A stretch of 64,000 nt of DNA, from NCBI RefSeq assembly GCF_002135315.1, contig NZ_NEGA01000001.1, forward strand, positions 124,001 through 188,000, in the 5' to 3' direction. This document shows positions 17,324 through 25,862 of the stretch, one piece after another. How positions within the stretch are numbered: the stretch's first letter is position 1; each line of letters starts with the position of its first letter. Both the position numbers and the translations under genes were made by a program. Under the pieces are notes generated by a model. It saw nothing but the letters and a program-made list of their open reading frames with translations, did no database searches and was not told where the DNA came from. This stretch comes from Acinetobacter sp. ANC 3903 (GTDB taxonomy: Bacteria; Pseudomonadota; Gammaproteobacteria; Pseudomonadales; Moraxellaceae).

Positions 17324-19546
17324 ATGCCAAATACACCATCGACTCCAGCCGACATTTATCGCATTCGTGTTGCCGTACCCGTACATATCTATGACTGCTT
17401 TGACTATACATTGACTGCTGAACAATACCAGCAAGCCGAAGTGGGAGCACGTGTTGCGGTATCATTTGGACGGCAAAATCTGGTCGGGATCATTGTTGAA
17501 AAATTAACGACCGGCACCCCAATTGATCCGCGTTTTAAGCTTAAAGCCATCACCGAGCTGTTAGATGAACATACCCTTTTAGATGCCAAAGTTTTAAATT
17601 TATTGACCTGGTCCGCTCAATATTATCAATTTCCGATTGGCGAAGTTTTTCAGAGCGCCTTACCGACATTCTTGCGTCAGGGCAAACCGTATAATTTATT
17701 GGCACGGCTATGGAAAGTGCTGGATTTGCATGCCGAAGACAAGCTGACGCGCTCTGAAAAACAGCAACAAGCATATAAAGTTTTAAAACTGCATCCTCAA
17801 GGCACCACAGAAAATATTTTAAATTTGGCCGGAATTGAGACAGCGACACTCAAAGCTCTGGAAAAAAAAGCCATTGTGGCATGCATTCTGGAACATCAGG
17901 ATTTTCGCCCGCAACCGGTCACGCTGGCGCAAATGCCATTAACAGCAAATGAAGATCAGAAGAAAGCCATTCAACAGGTATTGAAAGCACAGAAAAAATA
18001 TCAGGCTTTTTTACTCGATGGTCTGACCGGTAGCGGTAAAACTGAAGTCTATTTACAGATCATGCAAGAGGTGCTGAAACAGGGCAAGCAAGTCTTGGTT
18101 TTAGTCCCTGAAATTGGGCTTACCCCACAAACCATTAGCCGTTTCCAGTCACGTTTTCACGGCAATATCGTATTGCTACATTCAGGACTAAACGATTCCA
18201 AACGTCTACAGGCCTGGCAAGCGGCACAAACCGGCAAAGCCTCGATTATTCTGGGAACCCGTTCGGCCATTTATACCCCGCTGCCAAATTTGGGCTTGAT
18301 CATTCTGGATGAAGAACACGACCTTTCTTTTAAACAGCAGGAGGGTTTTCGCTATCACGCCCGTGATGTCGCGATGTATCGGGCTCATTTAGAAAGCTGT
18401 CCGATTATTTTGGGTTCAGCTACCCCGAGTATTGAAAGTTATGCACTGGCTGACTCAGGAAAAATGACCCGTTTAGAGCTGAATCAGCGTGCGGGTGTGG
18501 CACTAATGCCAAAGATTCATCTGATTGATCTGAAAATTGCCCAAAAGCAAAATGGTATTAGCCAAAGTCTGATTGATGAAATTCAAAAGCGGCTGGATAA
18601 AAAAGAACAGGTGTTGGTGTTTTTAAACCGCCGTGGTTATGCTCCGGTACTGATTTGCGAAAGCTGTGCCTGGCAGGCCAAATGCCCGCATTGTGATGCC
18701 AACTTTACCGTGCATCGCCAGCCTTATCAGCATCTGCACTGCCATCACTGTGGCAGCATTCACCGCATGCCCGAGCAGTGCCCGCAGTGTAATCATAGCG
18801 AACTCAAGTCGATTGGCATGGGCACAGCCAAAGTGGAAGAACATTTACAACAACTGTTCCCCAACTTTGACGTGATTCGGGTCGATCGTGATTCCACCAG
18901 TCGGGTCGGCAGCTGGCAGAAAATCTATGACAAGATTCAAAAAAGCGAACCGGTGATCTTGCTCGGCACCCAGATGCTGGCCAAGGGACATCACTTTCCT
19001 TATGTCACTTTGGTGGCGATTCTGGATATTGATTCAGGTCTGCTCAGTGTTGATTTCCGTGCCACCGAACGCACGGCGCAACTGATTGTACAGGTGGCAG
19101 GACGTGCCGGACGCGGGGAACGTAAAGGTGAAGTTTATTTACAGACATTACGCCCCGACCATCCCCTGCTGAATACCTTAATCCAGGATGACTACCGTCA
19201 TTTTGTCAAACAGACGCTAAAAGAACGCCAAGCTGCATTGCTGCCGCCTTTTCGTTATGCTGCCCTGATTCGCTGTGAATCGAAAAGTCAGGAACAGAAT
19301 CAGGAGTTCTTGCAGCAGCATGCCCAGGCGCTCAGACAGGTTTCGGAAAACCTGATTGATATCTGGGGGCCAATTCCCGCACCGATGGAACGTAAGGCTG
19401 GGCGTTATCAGGCACATATGGTGCTGCTGTCACAGGATCGTGCCCGATTACATTTTTATATCCGTACCTGGTGGCAAAATATGTTGCATCAAAAGCCCTC
19501 AAGCATGAAACTGACACTCGATATAGATCCTCAAGAATTAAGCTAA
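17324..19546 (+). CDS. priA: primosomal replication restart helicase PriA
   Basis: A 740-residue 3'-5' helicase that reloads the replisome at stalled forks. It has an N-terminal DNA-binding domain (YRIRVAVPVHIYDCFDYTL), Walker A LLDGLTGSGKTEVYL, the DEEH box (LIILDEEHDLSFKQQ), a zinc-binding insert with eight cysteines (CESCAWQAKCPHCDANF, CHHCGSIHRMPEQCPQC) and the helicase motif QVAGRAGRGERKGEV. Length matches the family. The ATG at 17324 has only a weak ribosome site. It is divergent from gspF. Confidence 0.97.
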   Translation: MPNTPSTPADIYRIRVAVPVHIYDCFDYTLTAEQYQQAEVGARVAVSFGRQNLVGIIVEKLTTGTPIDPRFKLKAITELLDEHTLLDAKVLNLLTWSAQYYQFPIGEVFQSALPTFLRQGKPYNLLARLWKVLDLHAEDKLTRSEKQQQAYKVLKLHPQGTTENILNLAGIETATLKALEKKAIVACILEHQDFRPQPVTLAQMPLTANEDQKKAIQQVLKAQKKYQAFLLDGLTGSGKTEVYLQIMQEVLKQGKQVLVLVPEIGLTPQTISRFQSRFHGNIVLLHSGLNDSKRLQAWQAAQTGKASIILGTRSAIYTPLPNLGLIILDEEHDLSFKQQEGFRYHARDVAMYRAHLESCPIILGSATPSIESYALADSGKMTRLELNQRAGVALMPKIHLIDLKIAQKQNGISQSLIDEIQKRLDKKEQVLVFLNRRGYAPVLICESCAWQAKCPHCDANFTVHRQPYQHLHCHHCGSIHRMPEQCPQCNHSELKSIGMGTAKVEEHLQQLFPNFDVIRVDRDSTSRVGSWQKIYDKIQKSEPVILLGTQMLAKGHHFPYVTLVAILDIDSGLLSVDFRATERTAQLIVQVAGRAGRGERKGEVYLQTLRPDHPLLNTLIQDDYRHFVKQTLKERQAALLPPFRYAALIRCESKSQEQNQEFLQQHAQALRQVSENLIDIWGPIPAPMERKAGRYQAHMVLLSQDRARLHFYIRTWWQNMLHQKPSSMKLTLDIDPQELS

Positions 19547-19606
19547 ATCCGAACTCATGTTTGGTTTTCATTTTTTTGCCATTCAAATCAATTCCAGGAT
19601 GAACTG

Positions 19607-21448
19607 ATGTCGTTACTGTTACAAATCACGATTTTCCTCGGTGCTTCACTACTCTTGGTGCCACTTGCCAAGCGTTTTGGTATTGCCACGGTACTCGGGT
19701 ATTTGTTTACAGGTATTTTGCTCGGTCCCGGCGTATTGAATATGGCCAGTGACCCGGAAGCCATTCAGGAACTGGCCGAATTTGGCGTGATTTTGTTGAT
19801 GTTTATTATTGGCCTGGAGCTGCGCCCCCAACGGCTCTGGGAAATGCGTAAGTCCATCTTCCTGATGGGCAGCTTGCAGGTCGGGATTACCGGGGTGATT
19901 CTGGCCATCCTGACCTTTTTTGCCTTAAACCAGAGCCTTTCTGCCAGCTTTGTGATTGGTATGGCGCTGGCTCTGTCCTCTACGGCCTTTGTGTTACAGC
20001 TGCTGGCGGAAAAGCAACAACTGAACACCACCTTCGGGCAGCAATCTTTTTCTATTTTACTGTTTCAGGATATTGCAGCCATTCCGCTACTGGCCATTAT
20101 TCCGCTATTGGCCGGCACCGAATCGACCCATCATGGCATTGCCTATTTTGCTGCAATCATTGCCACCTTTAGCGGTTTGTTCCTGTTTAGCCGTTATATG
20201 ATGCGGCCATTTTTCCGCTTTGTGGCCAAAAGCGGGGCGCATGAACTGATTACCGCTGTCGGCTTGTTTATTGTACTCGGTGTCGTGGTGCTGATGGATG
20301 TGCTCGGGATCAGCACCACTCTGGGGGCTTTCTTAACCGGGGTATTGTTGGCCGACTCGGAATTCAGGCATGAACTGGAAGCCAGTATCGCGCCCTTTAA
20401 AGGCTTATTACTCGGTCTATTCTTTATGACCGTCGGCATGACCACACAATTATCCTTACTGGTAGATATGCCGTGGCTGATCATTGGCGGTGCGCTGGTT
20501 TTAATGCTGGTCAAAAGCATGACCCTGACGGCCATTGCCCGTTATTTAAACTATTCATGGCGCAACAGCTTGCTGCTTGCCACCTGTCTGGCCCAAGGCG
20601 GTGAGTTTGCCTTTGTGGTACTGAAAGTCGCGAGTAGCGAAAAAGTACTCACCCAAGCCATGCTTGAGCCTTTGACCTTGATTGTGACCCTTTCCATGGT
20701 GCTCACCCCAATGCTGTACTGGATCATCAGCAACTGGATTATTCTGCTTATCGATAAAGAAAAAGCGCCGGTTTATGATGAAATTCCAGATCGCCATAAC
20801 CCAATGATCATTGCCGGATTTGGCCGTTTTGGACAGATCATTGCCCGTATTGCGCATTTACAGCATCAGTCCTTTACTGCCATTGACAGTAATCTGGAAA
20901 AAGTTGATTTCGTGCGGAATTATGGCGGTACTGTATACTATGGTGATGCAACACAACCGGATATCCTACGTTCTGCAGGTGTTGAACACGCCAAGGTTTT
21001 TGTTCTCGCGATTGATGATATTGAAGACTCGATGAATGTGGCACGTCATATTCGCCTAAACTATCCTAATCTGAAACTTTTGGTTCGTGCACGCGATCGT
21101 CATCATGTGCATTTACTGCGGGATTTAGGCGTAGAACATATCTGGCGTGAAACCTATTTATCGTCTATGGGTATGGCCTATCGAGCCTTGCGTGAATTGG
21201 ATATCAGTGAAGAAGATGCTTATAAAAGTATTGAACTGTTCCGCGATTACGATGAAAAATTATTGCTTCAGCAACAACGGGTGTATACCGATGAACAAAA
21301 GATTTATGAAACCCATCGTAATGCTTTGGCCGAGCTAGAACATTTATTTGAAAGTGATGCACAGATTCGTCAAGAACCTACTGGCGTCAATTTACAACGT
21401 GGCTTAGCACATCAGCGTATTGATGTCACAAGAGATGATAGTAACTAG
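19607..21448 (+). CDS. CPA2-family cation/proton antiporter with TrkA-N domain (KefB/KefC type)
   Basis: A 613-residue membrane protein. Residues ~1-380 form a 12-13 segment Na+/H+ exchanger domain typical of CPA2 (GYLFTGILLGPGVLN, FIIGLELRPQRLW, ALSSTAFVLQLL). A RCK/TrkA-N Rossmann domain follows (about 400-530: MIIAGFGRFGQIIARI). This domain order is that of KefB/KefC glutathione-gated K+ efflux systems. The partner flavoprotein KefF/KefG is not adjacent, so gating by glutathione adducts is inferred only. The C-terminal ~70 residues are helical and charged. Confidence 0.9.
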   Translation: MSLLLQITIFLGASLLLVPLAKRFGIATVLGYLFTGILLGPGVLNMASDPEAIQELAEFGVILLMFIIGLELRPQRLWEMRKSIFLMGSLQVGITGVILAILTFFALNQSLSASFVIGMALALSSTAFVLQLLAEKQQLNTTFGQQSFSILLFQDIAAIPLLAIIPLLAGTESTHHGIAYFAAIIATFSGLFLFSRYMMRPFFRFVAKSGAHELITAVGLFIVLGVVVLMDVLGISTTLGAFLTGVLLADSEFRHELEASIAPFKGLLLGLFFMTVGMTTQLSLLVDMPWLIIGGALVLMLVKSMTLTAIARYLNYSWRNSLLLATCLAQGGEFAFVVLKVASSEKVLTQAMLEPLTLIVTLSMVLTPMLYWIISNWIILLIDKEKAPVYDEIPDRHNPMIIAGFGRFGQIIARIAHLQHQSFTAIDSNLEKVDFVRNYGGTVYYGDATQPDILRSAGVEHAKVFVLAIDDIEDSMNVARHIRLNYPNLKLLVRARDRHHVHLLRDLGVEHIWRETYLSSMGMAYRALRELDISEEDAYKSIELFRDYDEKLLLQQQRVYTDEQKIYETHRNALAELEHLFESDAQIRQEPTGVNLQRGLAHQRIDVTRDDSN

Positions 21449-21498
21449 CTTGTGTTTTACAATATAGACACCATTAACACGGGCTATTGGAGAAATTT

Positions 21499-22374
21499 AT
21501 GTCTGAATTACGTCAACGCTTTTATATTGAGAATTGCCCGATTCGTGGTGAAGTGGTCCATCTTGAAAGCGTTTTGCAAACGATCCTCGCGCAGCGTGAT
21601 TATCCGCAAGCCATTCAAATTCTTTTGGGAGAAATGCTGAGTGCCACGGCATTACTGGCCAGCACCCTGAAAATTAAAGGCCGGATCAGCCTGCAAATTC
21701 AGGCAGCCGGCACATTCAAATGGGCTATGGCAGAATGTAACCATCGCGGTGAGTTACGTGCATCGGCCGATTATGAAGAAGATCCGCGTTTCTTTCAGGC
21801 AGAAAACAGCAGTACAGTGTTGAATGCACTGGTCAGTCCGGTACTGTTTATTAACATTGAACCTGAGTTTGGTGAACGCTATCAGGGCATTATTGCCCTT
21901 GAGCACGATACCTTGGCCGGTTGTTTAATGCAGTATTATGATTTATCTGCACAGATTCCGACAAAAATTGTTTTGGCCAGCACGGCCGAACGCTCTGGCG
22001 GTCTGCTGATCCAACTATTGCCACGTAATAGTGAAGAAGAGCAGCAGCGTGTCGATGAAGACCTTTGGCCACGCCTGACCATGTTGACCGAAACCCTGAA
22101 AGCGGAAGAACTTACAGAGCTTGAACCGACTGAAATTCTTTACCGTTTGTATAATGAAGAAGATGTGCGTTTACCCGCAGCTGAACAATTAAGCTTTGGC
22201 TGTACCTGTTCTAAAGAGCGTTGTGCCAATGCGCTCATTCAAATTGGTGTGGAAGCAGTACGTGAAACTTTAGAATTCCAGAACCCAATTACCATGGATT
22301 GTCAGTTCTGTAGTACCCGCTATACTTTTACTGCGGAAGAAGCCTTTGGTTTATTTGGCAAACATCTCAGTTAA
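21499..22374 (+). CDS. hslO: redox-regulated chaperone Hsp33
   Basis: A 291-residue cytosolic holdase chaperone activated by oxidation. The C-terminal zinc centre has FGCTCSKERCANAL, then CQFCSTRYTF about 30 residues later, the Cx-C...C-x2-C pattern that switches the protein. The start is ATG 21499, preceded by GGAG; a TTG 12 bases upstream lies over that site and is unlikely. The N-terminal sequence RQRFYIENCPIRGEVVHLE is typical of the family. It follows the antiporter by 50 bases and has its own terminator. Confidence 0.96.
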   Translation: MSELRQRFYIENCPIRGEVVHLESVLQTILAQRDYPQAIQILLGEMLSATALLASTLKIKGRISLQIQAAGTFKWAMAECNHRGELRASADYEEDPRFFQAENSSTVLNALVSPVLFINIEPEFGERYQGIIALEHDTLAGCLMQYYDLSAQIPTKIVLASTAERSGGLLIQLLPRNSEEEQQRVDEDLWPRLTMLTETLKAEELTELEPTEILYRLYNEEDVRLPAAEQLSFGCTCSKERCANALIQIGVEAVRETLEFQNPITMDCQFCSTRYTFTAEEAFGLFGKHLS

Positions 22375-22395
22375 TTTGATCAAGTAAACAAAATC

Positions 22396-22429
22396 AGAGC
22401 AGCAATAATAATTACTGCTCTTTTTTTTA
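22396..22429 (+). terminator. intrinsic terminator after hslO
   Basis: AGAGCAG (22396-22402) pairs with CTGCTCT (22415-22421), 7 bp with a 12-base AT-rich loop, followed by eight T residues. Confidence 0.82.
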
Positions 22430-22590
22430 TCACCAGATTGAGTAGCGACTTTTTCTGTTCTTTTTATACAAGTTTTATCTACTTGTAATCTAAATATTTT
22501 AAAGTAAAATTCCACAGCAAAATAAAGCAGCTCATTTTTTAAGGCTTTATTTTTACTTAAAAAAAATAAATGAATTATTGGAACCACCAC

Positions 22591-23046
22591 ATGAACACAA
22601 AAATAATTGTGACTACCCTCTTGCTTCTTGCTTGTCCTTTTATTCAGGCCCAAGTACCTGACTTAGTGGGGACATGGAAAACGATTGATGACAAGACCGG
22701 CTATGCCCGTGCTGAAGTCTTGATTAGTCAACAACAAAATGGGACTTATCTGGGGAAAATTGTCAAAGTACATGGTGTTCCAAACCAGACTGCAATTGAT
22801 CATTGCGAAAAATGCAAAGGCAGCTTGAAAAATGCCCCTTTAATTGGCTTAGCCATTTTGACCGGATTTAAGCAAAACCCGAAAAATAAAAATGAATTCA
22901 TTGAGGGGCATATTCTTGATCCACTTTCTGGTCATAGCTATCAGAGCAAAGGACATCTGAATACCCGAGGCAATGTACTGACCTTACGTGGTTTTATTGG
23001 GACCAGTTTGCTCGGCCGAGCCGTATCCTGGATTAAAACGGAATAA
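22591..23046 (+). CDS. DUF2147 secreted protein (first of tandem pair)
   Basis: A 151-residue exported protein. The signal peptide MNTKIIVTTLLLLACPFIQAQ is followed by VPDLVGTWKTIDDKTGYARAEV, the DUF2147 opening. The family core continues with NGTYLGKIVKV, the CEKCKG cysteine pair, LIGLAILTGFK and the closing GNVLTLRGFIGTSLLGRAVSWIK. The upstream in-frame ATG at 22570 has no ribosome site. DUF2147 proteins are periplasmic beta-barrel-like proteins of unknown role. It is a paralogue of the next gene, about half identical by eye. Confidence 0.88.
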   Translation: MNTKIIVTTLLLLACPFIQAQVPDLVGTWKTIDDKTGYARAEVLISQQQNGTYLGKIVKVHGVPNQTAIDHCEKCKGSLKNAPLIGLAILTGFKQNPKNKNEFIEGHILDPLSGHSYQSKGHLNTRGNVLTLRGFIGTSLLGRAVSWIKTE

Positions 23047-23062
23047 AATCTGGAAGAAGGTC

Positions 23063-23103
23063 ATCACAAGTTTTGATCTGGCAAATGATTCAGAACTTGT
23101 GAT
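23063..23103. terminator. hairpin after the first DUF2147 gene
   Basis: ATCACAAGTT (23063-23072) and AACTTGTGAT (23094-23103) pair perfectly, with the stem extendable by TGA/TCA past one mismatch. A T-poor tail makes termination uncertain. Confidence 0.5.
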
Positions 23104-23107
23104 CTCC

Positions 23108-23258
23108 CTCTTTAGCACCCTACGATCTTGCTGGCATTCCTCCTGCTCACCCATTTCATAACTCGATCACCCTGACCTAAAAAGCAAGCAGCAGACAACT
23201 CGCTGTGTTGCACATAGGCCAGCGAGCAATCACAGAAAATCTTATATTCTTTTTTAAT
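23108..23258 (-). repeat. probable dispersed Acinetobacter intergenic element with a degenerate open frame
   Basis: On the minus strand an open frame from 23258 to the stop at 23112-23114 has no ATG near its start but reads CSLAYVQHSELSAAC, then FLGQGDRVMKWVSRRNASK. I recall near-identical short peptides scattered as hypothetical proteins in many Acinetobacter genomes, which suggests a repeated DNA element rather than a gene. It contains the hairpin CTCGCTG/CAGCGAG (23199-23205, 23220-23226). No ribosome site is present. The repeat status rests on memory and needs a genome-wide match. Confidence 0.45.
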
Positions 23259-23492
23259 TTATGGTCTTACTTACTGTGGGATAAAATATAAATGAAAGAA
23301 AAGTTCAATATTTCAGCCCTTACCCGGACATTTTTTGAATACGGATTGCTAAAAAACTGGATTTCAGCGCATAACTTATTATTTATGTGATTTATATAAC
23401 AATTTAATCATTTGATTTTATACCTGTTTGCCGCTATAAATTAGGCGTTTTACTCTAAAATTAAAAAATAGTTCATTCAACAGGGGAAATTA

Positions 23493-23954
23493 GTGAAGAA
23501 TTTATATAAAGGGATTTTGACCGGAGTAATTTTAGCTGCTGTTTCATCTTTCAGTTTTGCTGAAAATGATCCCTTGGTGGGCAAATGGAAAACCATTGAT
23601 GACCGGACCGGTTATTCTCGTGCTGATGTAGAAATCAGCAAAAAGCCGGATGGCACCTACGAAGGGGTCATCGTCGCGACCCGTAATGTACCTGGTACAG
23701 AAAAAATGGTCCTCTGCTCAAACTGCCCAGGCAACTTAAAAAATAAACCGTTTATTGGCCTACCTTTTATTTGGGGATTTACACAAAATCCGGACAATCC
23801 ACGTGAATTTAATCATGGTCGCGTACTTGATCCGATTGGCGGCAAAGTTTACAAGGGCAAAGCACGCATTAGTGCCAGTGGCAAACACTTAAACCTGCGT
23901 GGTTATGTCGGTGTATCGGTGATTGGCCGCAGTGTGACATGGATTAAATATTGA
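23493..23954 (+). CDS. DUF2147 secreted protein (second of tandem pair)
   Basis: A 153-residue exported protein with a GTG start behind AGGGGAAATTA. The signal peptide ends near SSFSFA^ENDPL. The mature protein follows the DUF2147 pattern: LVGKWKTIDDRTGYSRADVEI, the paired cysteines in LCSNCPGNLKNKPFIGLP, HGRVLDPIGGKVYKGKARI and the C-terminal LRGYVGVSVIGRSVTWIKY. It parallels the gene at 22591 over its full length, so the pair arose by duplication. Function unknown. It is followed by its own terminator, so the two copies may be expressed separately. Confidence 0.9.
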   Translation: MKNLYKGILTGVILAAVSSFSFAENDPLVGKWKTIDDRTGYSRADVEISKKPDGTYEGVIVATRNVPGTEKMVLCSNCPGNLKNKPFIGLPFIWGFTQNPDNPREFNHGRVLDPIGGKVYKGKARISASGKHLNLRGYVGVSVIGRSVTWIKY

Positions 23955-23972
23955 TTTTATTCATGATTTGCG

Positions 23973-23999
23973 AAGGCTCCTGTTAAGGGGCCTTTTTTT
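23973..23999 (+). terminator. intrinsic terminator after the second DUF2147 gene
   Basis: AAGGCTCCT (23973-23981) pairs with AGGGGCCTT (23986-23994) with one T-G wobble and a 4-base loop, followed by a T run to 23999. Confidence 0.85.
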
Positions 24000-24097
24000 G
24001 TCATGATTTGAAACAATATGGTACAGATCTACACTGTTGCAGATTTATGAAAAACATAATAATGATTAAAACATAATCAATTTTAGCTTCTCAGTTT

Positions 24098-25063
24098 ATG
24101 CCTAAAAGTCATTACGAAGTTCTTGGTATTAACCGCAATGCCACGCAGGATCAAATAAAGAAAGCCTACCGCAAACTGGCTCGAAAATATCATCCTGATG
24201 TCAGCAAAGAGAGCGATGCCGAAGAAAAGATGCAAACCATTAATGTTGCCTATGACACCTTAAGCAACGAAGAGAAAAAAGCTGAATATGATTTTCAGCT
24301 TGATCATCCTGAAGCTTTTTATCAATCTGGGGCGCAGACAGGAACCGACGGTTTTGATAACGCACACTTTTACCGGCAGGGATTTAATCAGCAGCATTCC
24401 AATTTTAGTGATTTTGAAGATCTTTTTGGACGCTTTGGTTCGGGTTTTGGTGGCGGCAACTATCAATATCAAAATCAGCAAAGACAGCAACAGCGCAGTT
24501 ATAAAGGCGAAGATCAGCATGCCAGTCTAGAAATTGATCCTGAAATTGCTTACCACGGTGCCACCCAACAAATTACCTTGCAAATTCCAACCTTAAATGC
24601 CTATGGAGAGCCTGAAGTCCAGCGCAAGACCTTGCAGATAAAAATTCCCAAAGGCATGAAAGAAGGCCAGCATATTCGCCTCAGTGGCCAAGGTCAAAAT
24701 GGTATCAATGGCGGACAAAATGGCGATCTGTATATCGAGATTCACTATAAGCACACTGCACGGATCCGGGTTGAAGGTGCCGATATTTATTACCACGTTG
24801 ATATCGCACCTTGGGAAGCAGCATTAGGTCAAGGCATTGAAATATCAACCCCTGACGGTAAAAAAATTCAGGTGAATGTGCCTAAAAATGCCAAAACCGG
24901 TCAACAGTTACGACTCAAGGACAAAGGGATTCCGAGCAAAGTGCCAGGTCATCTCTATCTGGTTTTAAATGTCGTGTATCCAACTGCACAAACTGAACAT
25001 GAACAGCAGGCTTATCAAGCTTTTGCCGAAGCTTTTGCAACATTTAAGCCTCGCAATGCTTAA
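24098..25063 (+). CDS. cbpA: DnaJ-like co-chaperone CbpA
   Basis: A 321-residue J-protein. The J domain (residues ~4-66) has the HPD motif in KYHPDVSKE; a Gly/Phe/Gln-rich linker (FGRFGSGFGGGNYQYQNQ) follows, then two DnaJ C-terminal beta domains (LEIDPEIAYHGATQQI and GADIYYHVDIAPWEAALGQ). The zinc-finger repeat of DnaJ is absent, which identifies the CbpA class. It stimulates DnaK. Directly downstream is cbpM, its modulator, 10 bases away, as in E. coli. Confidence 0.95.
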   Translation: MPKSHYEVLGINRNATQDQIKKAYRKLARKYHPDVSKESDAEEKMQTINVAYDTLSNEEKKAEYDFQLDHPEAFYQSGAQTGTDGFDNAHFYRQGFNQQHSNFSDFEDLFGRFGSGFGGGNYQYQNQQRQQQRSYKGEDQHASLEIDPEIAYHGATQQITLQIPTLNAYGEPEVQRKTLQIKIPKGMKEGQHIRLSGQGQNGINGGQNGDLYIEIHYKHTARIRVEGADIYYHVDIAPWEAALGQGIEISTPDGKKIQVNVPKNAKTGQQLRLKDKGIPSKVPGHLYLVLNVVYPTAQTEHEQQAYQAFAEAFATFKPRNA

Positions 25064-25073
25064 GGAGAACATC

Positions 25074-25412
25074 ATGGCGACTATTCATTATCGTGAAATA
25101 ATATCTGATGAATTTAATCCTACAGATGTCATTGATGAACATTACAGTTTTGATTTAAAGCATTTTGCTGATGCGTGTGGACAAAGTCCGGAATGGGTTT
25201 TACAGCTACTTGAATACGATATTTTAGACACGCGTCCAGAAGAAAGAATTCATCAATTTTTTGGTGACGATGTGTCGCGTGCACGTCGGGCCTACCGTTT
25301 ACAACGCGACTTTGATGCCAGCTTTTCTGCTGTGGCAATGATGCTCGACTTGATTGATGAAGTGCAACGATTACGCAAGCAGGTGAAACACTTCAATGTA
25401 AAAGATGCTTAA
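25074..25412 (+). CDS. cbpM: chaperone modulator CbpM
   Basis: A 112-residue protein starting at ATG 25074, six bases after AAGGAG; a longer frame from 24969 lies inside cbpA and is not used. The sequence (FADACGQSPEWVLQLLEYDIL, RRAYRLQRDFDASFSAVAMMLDLIDEVQRLRKQ; quoted in parts) fits the MerR-like helical CbpM family that binds the CbpA J domain and blocks its action with DnaK. Confidence 0.88.
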   Translation: MATIHYREIISDEFNPTDVIDEHYSFDLKHFADACGQSPEWVLQLLEYDILDTRPEERIHQFFGDDVSRARRAYRLQRDFDASFSAVAMMLDLIDEVQRLRKQVKHFNVKDA

Positions 25413-25428
25413 GGCTACTTTTCTGCCT

Positions 25429-25489
25429 CCAGCGTACCGTTTATATAACAGGTACGTGGTGGTTATTTTGTTCTGAAATTCAACGCTGG
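25429..25489. other. nested inverted repeats between cbpM and the YdcH-like gene
   Basis: CCAGCGT (25429-25435) pairs with ACGCTGG (25483-25489). Within it, GTACC (25434-25438) pairs with GGTAC (25451-25455). There is no T run, so this may be an RNA structure in the leader of the next gene. Confidence 0.35.
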
Positions 25490-25541
25490 AGAATAATCTA
25501 GGCTTATGAAAACCAAAGAATGCAATAAAAAAGTGAAGAGA

Positions 25542-25763
25542 ATGTTTCCTGAATATCAGGAATTGATCCATAAACTACGACATGATGATCCTCATTTCGC
25601 AAAAATATTTGAGAGCCATCAGGAACTCGATAAGGAGATTACCCAGCTTGAGCTCAATCCGATCAATTTAATTAATGATGATATTGATTCATTAAAACGC
25701 AAGAAGCTCAAAATGAAAGATGAAATTTATAAAATTTTGTCGCAGAGTGTTCAAGTGAGCTAA
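25542..25763 (+). CDS. YdcH-like DUF465 protein
   Basis: A small coiled-coil protein; from MFPEYQELIHKLRHDDPHF it is 73 residues, the size of E. coli YdcH. An upstream ATG at 25506 would add 12 basic residues; family alignment and the AAGAGA just before ATG 25542 favour the shorter form. Two helices are evident: FAKIFESHQELDKEITQLE and SLKRKKLKMKDEIYKILSQ. Function unknown. Confidence 0.82.
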   Translation: MFPEYQELIHKLRHDDPHFAKIFESHQELDKEITQLELNPINLINDDIDSLKRKKLKMKDEIYKILSQSVQVS

Positions 25764-25862
25764 TCTTCCAGCAGACTAAAAATGGCAAAGACCATTTTGG
25801 GGTTTGAATAAACTGACAGGATTGTGCATCACACATAGCGAGCGGGAATAAAAACTGACCTT

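Noticed and set aside
22396..22653. Minus-strand 100-codon frame opposite the first DUF2147 gene start
   Set aside because: It overlaps the hslO terminator and the well-supported DUF2147 signal-peptide region; codon composition is not protein-like.
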